A stretch of 47,714 bases of DNA from Chitinophagales bacterium (GTDB lineage: Bacteria > Bacteroidota > Bacteroidia > Chitinophagales > Chitinophagaceae). The position numbers were made by a program, and so were the translations under genes. The notes beneath the pieces are model-generated. The model was given only the letters and a program-made list of their open reading frames with translations. It had not been told where the DNA came from and searched no databases. The stretch covers positions 1 to 47,714 of the forward strand of contig JAATFV010000138.1 in assembly GCA_015655015.1 (NCBI GenBank). The letters run 5' to 3'. Shown in pieces: positions 32,411 through 41,428 of the stretch (its first letter is position 1; each line of letters opens with the position of its first letter).

Positions 32411-33169
32411 TCATTCTCCGATATAGGAGCTCATCTGCAGGATCAGATCCGGATCAGGGCAGTTGTCCAGCCATTGCTGTCTTTCCGAATATTTACAAAC
32501 GCCGGGGTAATCCCCTTTCCAGCCCTGCATATTACGGATGATCTGAAAATGCAGATGCGGTGGCCAGTTGCCATTCTCAAAGCGCATTCCGAATTCTCCT
32601 ATCACATCCCCTTTGCGGATATGATTGCCTTCCTGCAGGTTCTTGAGGGAATTGAGGCTGAGGTGCCCGTATAAAGTATGGAAGCCAATCCCTTCGAGAT
32701 TGTGGGTCAATATCAGGGTGGCCCCGTAGTCGCTGTCATTGTTATTAAAGGCGAAGCTATGTATGATAGCGTCCAGGGGCGCCATCACCTTTGTTCCCGC
32801 AGCCCCCCAGATATCGATGCCCAGGTGAAGACGCCGGGGTTCGGTCTCTTCGCCAGGTTCCTGCGGTTCTATGATCCTGGCTGCCTCGCTGCCCGATACG
32901 GAAGAATGGTCAAAGTGGTTGCTGCGGGCATAAAGGGTGCGATGTTCGTTGTAACCTCCGATGCCATATTTACAATGGTGCTCCTTCAGTACCTTATTAA
33001 GATAAAGGGCAAAGCTCTCCGTGTCGGCGATCTGTTCCGGGCTTAGTTCCGTATTGTTATCCGTAAAATCAAAGGAATATAACTTATCCCGGGCGGGGTC
33101 GAAAGGGACCACAGCGTGAAAAGCCTGTTGGTGCTTTTGCAGGATCGATATGAAGGAGGCAGGTCCCAT
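32411..33169 (-). CDS. M23-family metallopeptidase
   Basis: A 252-residue protein with a LytM/M23 domain in the second half: HLGIDIWGAAGTKVMAPLDA (first zinc ligands H and D), GFHTLYGHLSLNSL and WPPHLHFQIIRNMQGW (HxH). Such enzymes cut peptidoglycan cross-links. No signal peptide is evident: the N-terminus MGPASFISILQKHQQAFHAVVPF is amphipathic, so localisation is unclear. Related cytosolic-looking M23 proteins in Bacteroidota carry the same N-terminal part. Divergent from the Fic module across a very AT-rich gap. Confidence 0.88.
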   Translation of the reverse strand: MGPASFISILQKHQQAFHAVVPFDPARDKLYSFDFTDNNTELSPEQIADTESFALYLNKVLKEHHCKYGIGGYNEHRTLYARSNHFDHSSVSGSEAARIIEPQEPGEETEPRRLHLGIDIWGAAGTKVMAPLDAIIHSFAFNNNDSDYGATLILTHNLEGIGFHTLYGHLSLNSLKNLQEGNHIRKGDVIGEFGMRFENGNWPPHLHFQIIRNMQGWKGDYPGVCKYSERQQWLDNCPDPDLILQMSSYIGE

Positions 33170-33282
33170 TGGTCTTGGTAAGTTACGATTAAATGATCAT
33201 AAAACAGGACCGTGCAACACGCTTCTTCCACGTATAATATTGAAAAAGGCATGGGAGATAAAGAAAGCTTCAATTCAAATAA

Positions 33283-33370
33283 TTAAAGCTATAGCTTTAC
33301 TTTAATAATCATTTATTAATGATATACCATTAAAATAAATAAAAAAATTAAAGAATTATCTTTAATTTTG
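33283..33370 (+). promoter_or_regulatory. Paired operators and -7 box of the mobile mystery A/B operon
   Basis: Two sites share the plan TTAAAG-N6-CTTTAA: 33283-33300 (TTAAAG CTATAG CTTTAC) and 33348-33365 (TTAAAG AATTAT CTTTAA), centres 65 bp apart. A half-site TTAAAG recurs just before the ATG at 33395. A perfect -7 box TAATTTTG (33363-33370) overlaps the second operator. This fits autorepression by the XRE protein. Also present is ATCATT-TATT-AATGAT (33308-33323). Confidence 0.6.
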
Positions 33371-33394
33371 TAAATACGATTTAAAGTTAAACTC

Positions 33395-33859
33395 ATGAAA
33401 ATAAAAAGTAAAATATTGATTATAAATCAATTGGATAAAAAATTACACCTATTAAGCTCTTTCCAAAAGACATCCGTACCTCCAAAAGGATGGGTACACC
33501 TCATTCGAAAGACCCTGAATATGTCCCTTCGTCAATTGGGCGCCCGTCTTCAAATAACACCCCAGGGCATGAAAGACATAGAAAGGCGTGAAATGGAAGG
33601 CACTATTACTCTAAAAGCATTAAAAGAGGTCGGAAATGCCCTGGATATGCAACTGGTGTATGGGTTCATTCCAAAGAGCGATTCTCTTGAAAAAATGATT
33701 GAGCGCAAGGCCTCCGATATGGCAAACAAAATTGTCAAACGCACATCCACTACCATGAAATTAGAAGACCAGGAGAACGCTGAGGAAAGAATAAAACTGG
33801 CCATTATCGAAATGACCGAAGACCTCAAAAAAGAAATACCGAAAAGTCTATGGGACTAA
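33395..33859 (+). CDS. Mobile mystery protein A, XRE-type DNA-binding protein (antitoxin side)
   Basis: A 154-residue protein with a helix-turn-helix in RKTLNMSLRQLGARLQITPQGMKDIERREMEGTITLKALKEVGNALD, matching the mobile mystery protein A family that always pairs with a Fic protein. The C-terminal part is a charged helix. It probably represses its own promoter through the TTAAAG-N6-CTTTAA sites and may neutralise the Fic partner. It overlaps the next gene by 10 bases, showing translational coupling. AT-rich composition differs from the housekeeping neighbours, suggesting acquisition. Confidence 0.9.
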   Translation: MKIKSKILIINQLDKKLHLLSSFQKTSVPPKGWVHLIRKTLNMSLRQLGARLQITPQGMKDIERREMEGTITLKALKEVGNALDMQLVYGFIPKSDSLEKMIERKASDMANKIVKRTSTTMKLEDQENAEERIKLAIIEMTEDLKKEIPKSLWD

Positions 33860-34455
33860 TAAATATACATTATGAGGAAGGGCAAACACCGCTGGAGGAA
33901 GATGAAAAAGAAGGGCTGTTGATTCCATCCGTGACCACCAGGCAAGAACTTGATGAAGTAGAAGAGCAAAATATTGAACAAGCTATCCGTTGGACCATCG
34001 AGCGAAGAAAAAGATTCACCGGTGCAGAAATTCTAACAGAATTATTTGTGCAGGATCTTCATCGAAGAATGTTCGGCAGCGTTTGGAAGTGGGCAGGCTC
34101 TTTAAGGCAATCCAATAAAAATATTGGAGTTGATAAATATCTCATCGGCATAGAACTACGAACGCTATTGGATGACTCCAAATTTTGGATTGAAAACAAA
34201 ACTTTCAGCGATGACGAAATTGCAATACGTTTTAAACATCGCATCGTATCAATCCATTGCTTTGCCAATGGTAACGGACGGCACTCCCGTCTCATGGCCG
34301 ATATGATCGCCGAAAAGATATTCGGGCTGGAAGTTTTTACATGGGGCGGGCAAACATTGATCCATCATGCCAGATTTCGATCAACCTATCTGGCAGCTTT
34401 ACGGAAAGCGGATAATGGAGATTATGCCCCTCTTTTAAAATTTGCCAGATCGTGA
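33850..34455 (+). CDS. Mobile mystery protein B, Fic-domain protein (toxin side)
   Basis: A 201-residue Fic protein. The active-site motif is HCFANGNGRHSR (residues 136-147), matching HxFxxGNGRxxR, so AMP-transfer or a related nucleotidyl/phosphoryl transfer is expected. The N-terminus (GQTPLEEDEKEGLLIPSVTTRQELDEVEEQNI) is characteristic of mobile mystery protein B. No inhibitory [S/T]xxxE(G/N) helix is obvious, so regulation likely depends on protein A. It ends one base before the leuS stop on the opposite strand. Confidence 0.92.
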   Translation: MGLINIHYEEGQTPLEEDEKEGLLIPSVTTRQELDEVEEQNIEQAIRWTIERRKRFTGAEILTELFVQDLHRRMFGSVWKWAGSLRQSNKNIGVDKYLIGIELRTLLDDSKFWIENKTFSDDEIAIRFKHRIVSIHCFANGNGRHSRLMADMIAEKIFGLEVFTWGGQTLIHHARFRSTYLAALRKADNGDYAPLLKFARS

Positions 34456-37404
34456 TCAAATGACCACATTGATCATTTTATTCTTCACATAAATGATCTT
34501 TTTAGGAGGATTACCATCCAGCCACTTCTTTACCACATCATCCGCCAGCACCAATTCTTCCACCTGCTGCTGGGTGGCGTCCAGGGCAATGTTCATTTCC
34601 GTCCGGGTCCTGCCATTAATGGCAATGGGATAGTTCTTGGCTGATTCCACCAGGTATTTCTCCTCGACTTTTGGATAGGGAGCGTCCAGAACGGAGCCTT
34701 CATTGCCGATCAGCTGCCAGAGCTCTTCACAGACATGGGGAGCATAGGGCGTAAGGACAACGATCAGCTTCTCCAGCACTTCTTTTTTATGGCATTTCAG
34801 ATCAGTCAGCTCATTGACACCGATCATCAGCGCGCTGACGCCGGTATTGAAGGAAAACCGTTCCGTATCTTCTTCGGCCTTCTTTATCGTCTTGTAGACT
34901 GTCTTTAATTCGGCATCCGCAGCCTTTTCCGTCGTCCATATTTTCCCTTTTGTCTCATCGAAGAACAAACGCCAGAGCTTGCGAAGGAAGCGGTGGACGC
35001 CTTCGATGCCTTTGGTGTCCCAGGGCTTGCTTTGCTCGACGGGCCCCAGGAACATTTCGTACATGCGGAAGGTGTCCGCGCCATATCGGTGCACCAGGTC
35101 ATCGGGATTGACGGTGTTGTAAAGGCGCTTGCTCATTTTTTCTACCTCGGCGCCGCAGATGTATTTGCCTTCCTCCAGGATAAATTCGGCGTCGGCATAT
35201 TCAGTCCGCCATTTTTTAAAGCGTTCTATATCCAGCTCCAGCCCGTCGACGATGTTGACGTCGATATGCAGCTGCGATAAGGCAATAGCGCTCAATTCGA
35301 TGCCGGGATCATTGAAAATATTTTTTACAGCCAGGGACACCAATTCATGAAATTCCGGGCTGCCTTCGATGGACCTGATCCCATAAGAAATGAAAACCGG
35401 GGTCTTTTTTGAAAGCTCTTCGATATGGTTGGTCCCTTTTAATTCAAGACGGTATACAAATCGGCTGCTGCCTTGTATCATGCCCTGGTTGACCAGTCTT
35501 TTATAGGGTTCGTCATGACCGATAAGGCCCAGATCATAAAGGGCCTTGGTCCACATCCGGCTATACAGCAGGTGGCCGACGGCATGTTCGGTACCGCCGA
35601 TATACAGGTCTACCTGTCCCCAGTAGTCGGATGCCTGCCGGCTGCAGAACACTTCTTCATTATGGGGATCCATATAACGAAGGAAATACCAGCTGCTGCC
35701 GGCATAACCGGGCATAGTATTGGTTTCCAGGTGACGGGCCGTCCAGCTTGCTACATTGGCCAGGGGGCCTTCGCCTTCCGGACCGGGGCCGTATTTTTCC
35801 ACATGGGGCAATTCCAGCGGGAGATCTTTTTCATCCAGGGGGGTGGCGATACCATCTTCCCAGGTAATGGGGAAGGGCTCGCCCCAGTAACGCTGGCGGC
35901 TGAAGGCAGCATCCCGCATCCTGTAGTTGATCTTACGGGTTCCGATGCCCTTTTCTTCCAGCTTATTGATCACTATCACGATGGCGTCCTTCATGACGAT
36001 GCCGTCCAGGAAGTCACTGTTCTGCAGGATAGCCTCCTTGGTCGGGTTAGCTTCCTCGCCATTGAAGTAATCTCCAATGATATTGGTAACGGGGATGTTG
36101 AAATGCTGTGCAAACTTAAAATCCCGCTCGTCTCCGCAGGGTACGGCCATGATCGCGCCGGTGCCATAACCGGCCAATACGTACTCGGATATCCAGATGG
36201 GGATCTGCAGCCCGTTGAAGGGGTTGATGGCATACGCGCCGGTGAAGCACCCGGTGATCTTCTTCTCCGCCATCCGTTCCCTTTCGCTGCGGCTCTTTAC
36301 ATAGGTGATATATTCTTCCACAGCCTCCTGCTGTCCGGAGGATACGATCTTTCCGATCAGCTCATGTTCCGGCGCAACAACCATGAAGTCGACGCCGAAA
36401 ATGGTATCGGGGCGGGTAGTGTAAACGGTAAGTCGGTGTGCTCCCGATCCGTCCGGGGTATTGGCAGCCATGCCGGGGGCTGGGGTGTGTATAGCCGTCC
36501 CGGAAGCTGCTGCCGGGTTACCGGGAGTATGGACCTCAAAAGTGATCTCCGCGCCAAAGCTTTTCCCGATCCAGTTGGTCTGCATCTCTTTCATGGCGTC
36601 GCTGAAATCCACCCTTTCGAGACCTTCCAGCAGCCTGTCTGCATAGTCGGTGATCCGCAGGTACCATTGACGTAATTTTTTCTTTACGACGGGGTGGCCT
36701 CCGCGTTCACTGACGCCATTAATGACCTCATCATTAGCCAGGACCGTTCCCAGCGCCTCGCACCAATTGACTTCCCCGTATCCGCAATAAGACAGGCGGT
36801 AGTTCATCAGGATCTCTTCCCGGCGGCGATGGTCAAATCTCTTCCATTCCGCTGCGGTGAAACGGAGCCTGGAATCACCCGGGCAGGGATGGGACTTATT
36901 CCCTTCCGTATCGAATAGCTGCACCAGTCCGTCGATGGGCATGGCCTTCCCCTGCTTACGGTCATACCAGCTTTTGAATAATTGCAGGAAGATCCATTGC
37001 GTCCATTTGTAATAAGAAGGCTCGCTGGTGAGCACCTGCCGGTCCCAGTCGTAGCAGAAGCCGATATTGTCCAGCTGCTGGCGGAAATTTTTGATATTGT
37101 CCTCCGTCGACACGGCGGGATGGATACCGTGATCGATGGCATATTGTTCAGCCGGCAGGCCGAATGCATCGTAACCCATAGGATGTAATACATTGAAGCC
37201 TTTCAGCCTCTTATAACGGGCATAGATGTCGCTGGCTATATAACCCAGGGGATGGCCTACATGCAGGCCCGCCCCGCTGGGATAAGGGAACATATCCAGT
37301 ACATAGAATTTAGGCTTGTCAGTATTATTGCTCACTTTATAGCTGCCGTTCTTCGCCCATGACTGCTGCCATTTCTTTTCAATATCGCTGAAGTTATATT
37401 CCAT
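34456..37404 (-). CDS. leuS: Leucyl-tRNA synthetase
   Basis: A 982-residue class I synthetase from the ATG at 37404 (MEYNFSDIEKKWQ); the frame runs further upstream to 37611 but that part has no family similarity and overlaps ftsX. The HIGH-type motif is GLHVGHPLGY, the editing (CP1) domain includes TTRPDTIFGVDFMVVAPEH, and the KMSKR loop is KMSKRLYNTVNPDDLV. A Bacteroidota-type insertion lies around residues 650-760. A short Pro/Ala/Gly-rich patch in the editing domain (PGNPAAASGTAIHTPAPG) is unusual. It charges tRNA-Leu. It is divergent from ftsX and convergent with the Fic gene. Confidence 0.97.
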   Translation of the reverse strand: MEYNFSDIEKKWQQSWAKNGSYKVSNNTDKPKFYVLDMFPYPSGAGLHVGHPLGYIASDIYARYKRLKGFNVLHPMGYDAFGLPAEQYAIDHGIHPAVSTEDNIKNFRQQLDNIGFCYDWDRQVLTSEPSYYKWTQWIFLQLFKSWYDRKQGKAMPIDGLVQLFDTEGNKSHPCPGDSRLRFTAAEWKRFDHRRREEILMNYRLSYCGYGEVNWCEALGTVLANDEVINGVSERGGHPVVKKKLRQWYLRITDYADRLLEGLERVDFSDAMKEMQTNWIGKSFGAEITFEVHTPGNPAAASGTAIHTPAPGMAANTPDGSGAHRLTVYTTRPDTIFGVDFMVVAPEHELIGKIVSSGQQEAVEEYITYVKSRSERERMAEKKITGCFTGAYAINPFNGLQIPIWISEYVLAGYGTGAIMAVPCGDERDFKFAQHFNIPVTNIIGDYFNGEEANPTKEAILQNSDFLDGIVMKDAIVIVINKLEEKGIGTRKINYRMRDAAFSRQRYWGEPFPITWEDGIATPLDEKDLPLELPHVEKYGPGPEGEGPLANVASWTARHLETNTMPGYAGSSWYFLRYMDPHNEEVFCSRQASDYWGQVDLYIGGTEHAVGHLLYSRMWTKALYDLGLIGHDEPYKRLVNQGMIQGSSRFVYRLELKGTNHIEELSKKTPVFISYGIRSIEGSPEFHELVSLAVKNIFNDPGIELSAIALSQLHIDVNIVDGLELDIERFKKWRTEYADAEFILEEGKYICGAEVEKMSKRLYNTVNPDDLVHRYGADTFRMYEMFLGPVEQSKPWDTKGIEGVHRFLRKLWRLFFDETKGKIWTTEKAADAELKTVYKTIKKAEEDTERFSFNTGVSALMIGVNELTDLKCHKKEVLEKLIVVLTPYAPHVCEELWQLIGNEGSVLDAPYPKVEEKYLVESAKNYPIAINGRTRTEMNIALDATQQQVEELVLADDVVKKWLDGNPPKKIIYVKNKMINVVI

Positions 37405-37602
37405 AAAATACTTATGCGGGTGTTGGAAAAAAGTTAAAAGCTTCCTTCCTTCCGAAATAATGAGACAAGAGTAACGTTTAAGGGGTGACAAAAGTACGAA
37501 AACGCCCGGTAATCCACTTGTAAAAGGTATCGGAAATGCCTGCAAATCCGTTATTTTTGCCATTAGCGCGGACTGTTCTAACCCAAAAATTACTATTAAA
37601 TC

Positions 37603-38475
37603 ATGGCACAATTCGGAAAAGGATATGCTAAACGTTCTACTCCTTCCTATTTTATGGCCATTGTAGGCGTTTCGATCGTATTGTTCCTGCTGGGCCTGCT
37701 GGGATGGATCGTGATCAATGCCAACAAGCTGGGCCAGAATTTCAAAGAAAATGTAGAAGTGCAGGTATATGTCAGGGAGAATGTGTCCGCGAAGGACAGC
37801 GCCGCCCTGGTGCAGTATATTGCCGGACAGCCTTATACAAAATCATATGAATATCTGACCAAAGAGCTGGCCAGGCAGCGTTTCATCTCGGATGGCAACA
37901 ATGACTGGGGGACGGTCCTGGACAAAAATCCCCTGCCTGCCAGTGTGGATTTTAAGATCCGGAGCGAATATGCCAACCCGGACTCCCTGACTAAGATCAA
38001 GGCGGACCTGATCCAGAATATTGCCGTCAGCGAGGTGCAGTATAACCAGGTGCTGGTGTCCAATCTGAATAATATGATCCGTAAGATCAGCTTTATCCTG
38101 CTCGCCGTGGCCATTGTCATCTCTGTGCTGGTGATCATCCTGATCGACAATACGATCCGCCTGGCCATGTTCAGCAACCGGTTCCTCATCAAGACCATGC
38201 AAATGGTGGGAGCTACCCGGTGGTTTATCGCCAAACCTATGGACGTAAGGGCCCTCATCAATGGGGCCGTCAGCGGGTTGATCGCCATAGGGGGCATTAT
38301 AGGGGTCATATTCTTCACGGAAAAATGGCTGCCTGAAATAAGGGCGCTCCGGGATTATACCCTCCTGTCCGCCATGTGTGTGGTGATCGTATTACTCGGA
38401 ATTTGCATATCTTTTATCAGCACACACCGCAGCGTGCTGAAATACCTGAAAATGAAGCTGGACGACCTGTATTGA
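37603..38475 (+). CDS. ftsX: Cell division protein FtsX
   Basis: A 290-residue inner-membrane protein of FtsX layout: an N-terminal transmembrane helix (YFMAIVGVSIVLFLLGLLGWIVI), a periplasmic domain of about 130 residues (QVYVRENVSAKDSAALVQYI), then three membrane segments (ISFILLAVAIVISVLVIILI; LINGAVSGLIAIGGIIGVIFF; LLSAMCVVIVLLGICISFI) with the IRLAMFSNRFLIKTMQMVGATRWFI coupling region. With FtsE it activates peptidoglycan hydrolases at the septum; ftsE is not in the window. Its stop codon begins an 18-bp tandem duplication. Confidence 0.93.
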   Translation: MAQFGKGYAKRSTPSYFMAIVGVSIVLFLLGLLGWIVINANKLGQNFKENVEVQVYVRENVSAKDSAALVQYIAGQPYTKSYEYLTKELARQRFISDGNNDWGTVLDKNPLPASVDFKIRSEYANPDSLTKIKADLIQNIAVSEVQYNQVLVSNLNNMIRKISFILLAVAIVISVLVIILIDNTIRLAMFSNRFLIKTMQMVGATRWFIAKPMDVRALINGAVSGLIAIGGIIGVIFFTEKWLPEIRALRDYTLLSAMCVVIVLLGICISFISTHRSVLKYLKMKLDDLY

Positions 38476-38508
38476 GCGCTTGGGGCTTTATGAGCGCTTG
38501 GGGCTTTA
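38473..38508 (+). repeat. 18-bp tandem duplication at the ftsX stop codon
   Basis: Two identical 18-bp units (TGAGCGCTTGGGGCTTTA) at 38473-38490 and 38491-38508; the first three bases are the ftsX stop. A GGGGCT/AGCCCC pairing with the following bases could serve as a weak terminator. Confidence 0.9.
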
Positions 38509-38547
38509 TTAAAAGTAGCCCCTGTCGCGCTCAATGTCTAATGTCGG

Positions 38548-38601
38548 GGCCTTCGGCCAGCTGAGCTGTGCTCAGCTTTGCCCCCCGCCCCCTAAAGGGG
38601 G
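38548..38601 (+). repeat. Hairpins and a CCCCCTAAAGGGGG repeat before the DUF3098 gene
   Basis: GGCC-TTC-GGCC (38548-38558), AGCTGAGC-TGT-GCTCAGCT (38559-38577, perfect 8-bp stem) and the palindrome CCCCCTAAAGGGGG (38588-38601) stand in a row. The last is a third copy of the unit at 5622 and 5772. Confidence 0.7.
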
Positions 38602-38677
38602 AGTAAGTAACAAGGGATATTTGGCGTATACCCGGATTGACGTATATTGCAGGCCCAATAATCAATCAATTTCATTC

Positions 38678-38950
38678 ATGGCAACGACCAAAAAACCAGC
38701 TTCTACCGCGACCAGGCAAAATGTCCCTTTATTCGGTAAGGAGAACTACCGTTGGATGCTGATCGGTATCATCGTCATGGCCCTGGGCCTCTTCCTGATG
38801 GCCGGGGGTAAGAGTAAAGATCCGAATGTCTTCGATCCGAAAGAAGTATATAGTTTTACCCGGGTCACCATTGCACCGATCCTCATCTTAGGGGGGCTGG
38901 CGCTGGAGATCTTCGCTATTTTCCGCAAGGACAAGAAAGCTGAGCAATGA
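38678..38950 (+). CDS. DUF3098 small membrane protein
   Basis: A 90-residue protein from the ATG at 38678 (MATTKKPASTATRQ). The frame is open further upstream but through repeats and without similarity. Two membrane helices are visible (WMLIGIIVMALGLFLMAGG and VTIAPILILGGLALEIFAIF), with DPNVFDPKEVYSF between them and a short basic tail. This matches DUF3098, a Bacteroidota-specific family encoded between ftsX and uppP, so a role in envelope or division work is plausible but unproven. Confidence 0.9.
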   Translation: MATTKKPASTATRQNVPLFGKENYRWMLIGIIVMALGLFLMAGGKSKDPNVFDPKEVYSFTRVTIAPILILGGLALEIFAIFRKDKKAEQ

Positions 38951-39029
38951 TCCTGATCCGGCGAATCCGGCGGCACAGCCTTTAAACAGCTGCAGCGGGT
39001 CTGGCAAATCTCTTAAATTTTAACCCGAC

Positions 39030-39824
39030 ATGACTATAGTCCAGGCTATCATCCTCGCGATCGTGGAAGGATTGACCGAGTTCCTTCCCATTTCATCCAC
39101 CGCCCATATGAAGTTCACGAATCCGATCATCGGTGTGGCTTCCACTCCTTTCTCGGATATGTTCGAGATCGTTATCCAGCTGGCGGCCATACTGGCCGTA
39201 GTAGTGGTCTATTACAAGAAATTCTTTGATTTCTCCCGGCTTGCCTTTTACGTCAAGCTGATCATTGCGGTGATACCGGCCCTTGTCTTCGGCTTCCTGT
39301 TAAAGAAACATATTGACAATGCGCTGGGCAACCTGTATTTCATTGCCGGGGTAATGATCGCCGGCGGCATCCTCTTTCTCTTCGTGGACCGATGGTTCCT
39401 TAAGCCGACGATCGACAATGAGGGACAGGTATCCAATGGAGTTGCTTTCCGCATCGGCTGCTACCAGGTATTGTCGATCCTTTTCCCCGGCCTGAGCCGC
39501 AGCGCCGCTACGATCATCGGCGGGATGAGCCAGTCGCTGAGCCGGAAGGCCGCCGCTGAATTCTCCTTCTTCCTGGCCGTCCCTACCATGATAGCAGCTT
39601 CCGCGAAGAGTTTCTGGGATGTGTATAAAGATCATCACGAAGTCCTTTCGAAGGAGAATTTTTCCCTGCTGGGCATCAGCAGCGTAGTTACCTTCCTCGT
39701 TGCGATCATCGTCATCCGTTATTTTATAAGTTTCCTTAAGCGGCATGGATTTAAAGTCTGGGGTTATTACCGGATCATCGTAGGCCTGACCATGCTGCTT
39801 TTATTGTGGAGGGGGATTGTCTGA
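39030..39824 (+). CDS. uppP: Undecaprenyl-diphosphate phosphatase UppP (BacA)
   Basis: A 264-residue polytopic inner-membrane enzyme that removes a phosphate from C55-PP to recycle the lipid carrier for cell wall synthesis. The two signature motifs are near the start (IVEGLTEFLPISSTAHM) and in the middle (LFPGLSRSAATIIGGM); several hydrophobic helices surround them. Length is normal. Its TGA stop overlaps the ATG of the next gene (ATGA-type TGATG), so the two are coupled. Confidence 0.95.
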   Translation: MTIVQAIILAIVEGLTEFLPISSTAHMKFTNPIIGVASTPFSDMFEIVIQLAAILAVVVVYYKKFFDFSRLAFYVKLIIAVIPALVFGFLLKKHIDNALGNLYFIAGVMIAGGILFLFVDRWFLKPTIDNEGQVSNGVAFRIGCYQVLSILFPGLSRSAATIIGGMSQSLSRKAAAEFSFFLAVPTMIAASAKSFWDVYKDHHEVLSKENFSLLGISSVVTFLVAIIVIRYFISFLKRHGFKVWGYYRIIVGLTMLLLLWRGIV

Positions 39825-41296
39825 TGGTAACGGCGCCTAAAAAGGTGATCAACGGATGGGCCATGTATGACTGGGCCAATTCGGTCTATAATCTCGTCAT
39901 CACCACCACCTTCTTCCCTATCTATTTCCTGGCTGTCACACGCGAACATTTCGGGAGCGAGAAGATCCCTTTCCTGGGACGAACGTTCGTTAATTCTTCC
40001 CTGTATGATTACACGCTGGCCACCGCTTATCTGCTGATCGCGCTGTCCTATCCCATTCTTACCTCTATCGCCGATACCAGGGGAAATAAGAAGAATTTCA
40101 TGCGTTTTTTCTGTTACATGGGCGCCGCGGGCTGTAGTCTCCTTTTTCTTTTTGACGGGGGCAATCTCGGCTGGGGCATTCTTTTTTTCATGTTTGCCTC
40201 TATGGGATATAATGGCAGCCTGGTCTTCTATAACGCTTATTTACCGGAAATAGCGGCGCCACAGGACCGGGACCGGGTCAGCGCCAGGGGATATGCCTAC
40301 GGGTATGTCGGCAGCGTGTTATTGCAGATCATCGGTTTTGTGCTGGTGCTGGCGCTGCCGCACAATCAATTCCTCAGCCTGCGCCTGAATTTTTTACTGG
40401 TAGGGATCTGGTGGGCCGGTTTTGCGCAGATCACGTTTGCCGCCCTGCCGAAGATCAACCGGGTGCTGTTCAAAAAAGGCAATGTATTCACGGATGGGTT
40501 TGCAGAGATCCGGAAAGTATACGGAGAGGTGAAGAAAATGGCCGTCCTGAAAAGATTCCTGCGGGGCTTCTTTTTCTATAGTATGGGGGTACAGACGGTG
40601 ATGCTGGCCGCCACACTCTTCGGCAGTAAATTATTGGGACTGGAAGATACCAAGCTGATCGTTACCATCGTCCTGATCCAATTGATCGCCATCGTAGGCG
40701 CTACCTGGATGAGCCAGCTCTCCGCCCGCTTCGGGAATATAAAAGTATTGATGGGCGTGGTGATGTTCTGGATCGTAGTGTGTATCTCCGCTTATATTAC
40801 AGCCGGATTTGCCGAGCCGCTGAAGTCCTTTCATGTGAAGATCGCCGATCTGGAGAAGCAGAAACAGGAGCTGAAGATCAAAGAGGCAAAGGCGGCACAC
40901 GACGGCATTGCCAATAATTACGATGTGGAAGAAGGCAGGCTGGAAGGTGAGCTGTCCAAATGGAAAGCAGATCTTGCTCCCAGGCAGGGCCCTATAGAAT
41001 ATTCTTTTTATCTGCTGGCGCTGGCGGTAGGGCTGGTGATGGGTGGGATACAATCCCTCAGCCGGTCCACCTATTCCAAGCTAATGCCGGAGACGAAGGA
41101 CACGGCTTCTTATTTCAGCTATTATGACTTTACGGAGAAGATCGCTATCGTGATCGGTATGTTCAGCTTTGGCTTTATCGAGGAGCTGACGGGCAGCATG
41201 AAAAATTCCGTGGTCTTCCTGATCCTCTTTTTCGCCATCGGGCTCGTATGGCTGTATTCGGCGCTGTTAAAACAGCGGGAGGCGGTCGCGGCATAA
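39824..41296 (+). CDS. MFS transporter, UMF1/Atg22-like
   Basis: A 490-residue inner-membrane transporter from the ATG at 39824, which overlaps the uppP stop; an ATG six codons earlier lies inside uppP. It starts INGWAMYDWANSVYNLVI, the hallmark of the UMF1 (Atg22-like) branch of the major facilitator superfamily, and ends with RSTYSKLMPETKDTASYFSYYDF. Between membrane segments, residues about 340-390 form a charged coiled-coil-like insert (IADLEKQKQELKIKEAKAAHD) that most relatives lack. Substrate unknown. The stop lies inside a 15-bp tandem repeat. Confidence 0.88.
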   Translation: MVTAPKKVINGWAMYDWANSVYNLVITTTFFPIYFLAVTREHFGSEKIPFLGRTFVNSSLYDYTLATAYLLIALSYPILTSIADTRGNKKNFMRFFCYMGAAGCSLLFLFDGGNLGWGILFFMFASMGYNGSLVFYNAYLPEIAAPQDRDRVSARGYAYGYVGSVLLQIIGFVLVLALPHNQFLSLRLNFLLVGIWWAGFAQITFAALPKINRVLFKKGNVFTDGFAEIRKVYGEVKKMAVLKRFLRGFFFYSMGVQTVMLAATLFGSKLLGLEDTKLIVTIVLIQLIAIVGATWMSQLSARFGNIKVLMGVVMFWIVVCISAYITAGFAEPLKSFHVKIADLEKQKQELKIKEAKAAHDGIANNYDVEEGRLEGELSKWKADLAPRQGPIEYSFYLLALAVGLVMGGIQSLSRSTYSKLMPETKDTASYFSYYDFTEKIAIVIGMFSFGFIEELTGSMKNSVVFLILFFAIGLVWLYSALLKQREAVAA

Positions 41297-41342
41297 ACGG
41301 TCGCGGCATAAATAGGCATGGCATAAGCGCGCACGGCATAAT
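41283..41342 (+). repeat. 15-bp tandem repeat over the MFS gene stop codon
   Basis: Four units: CGGTCGCGGCATAAA twice exactly (41283-41297, 41298-41312), then two diverged copies (41313-41327, 41328-41342). The stop TAA (41294-41296) is in the first unit. Confidence 0.9.
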
Positions 41343-41428
41343 AGTCAGCGCTTCCAAGTACCGATCTTGCGCGCAAAGACTTTGTCATCCTCCTGATCTG
41401 TCTGCAAGAATTCCTTAATTTTACGGCC

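Noticed and set aside
35473..36675. 400-codon frame antisense to leuS
   Set aside because: Opposite a conserved synthetase; no recognisable motifs, so a shadow frame.
37405..37611. N-terminal extension of leuS
   Set aside because: The extra 69 codons lack similarity to LeuS and would overlap the ftsX start; the ATG at 37404 gives the family N-terminus.
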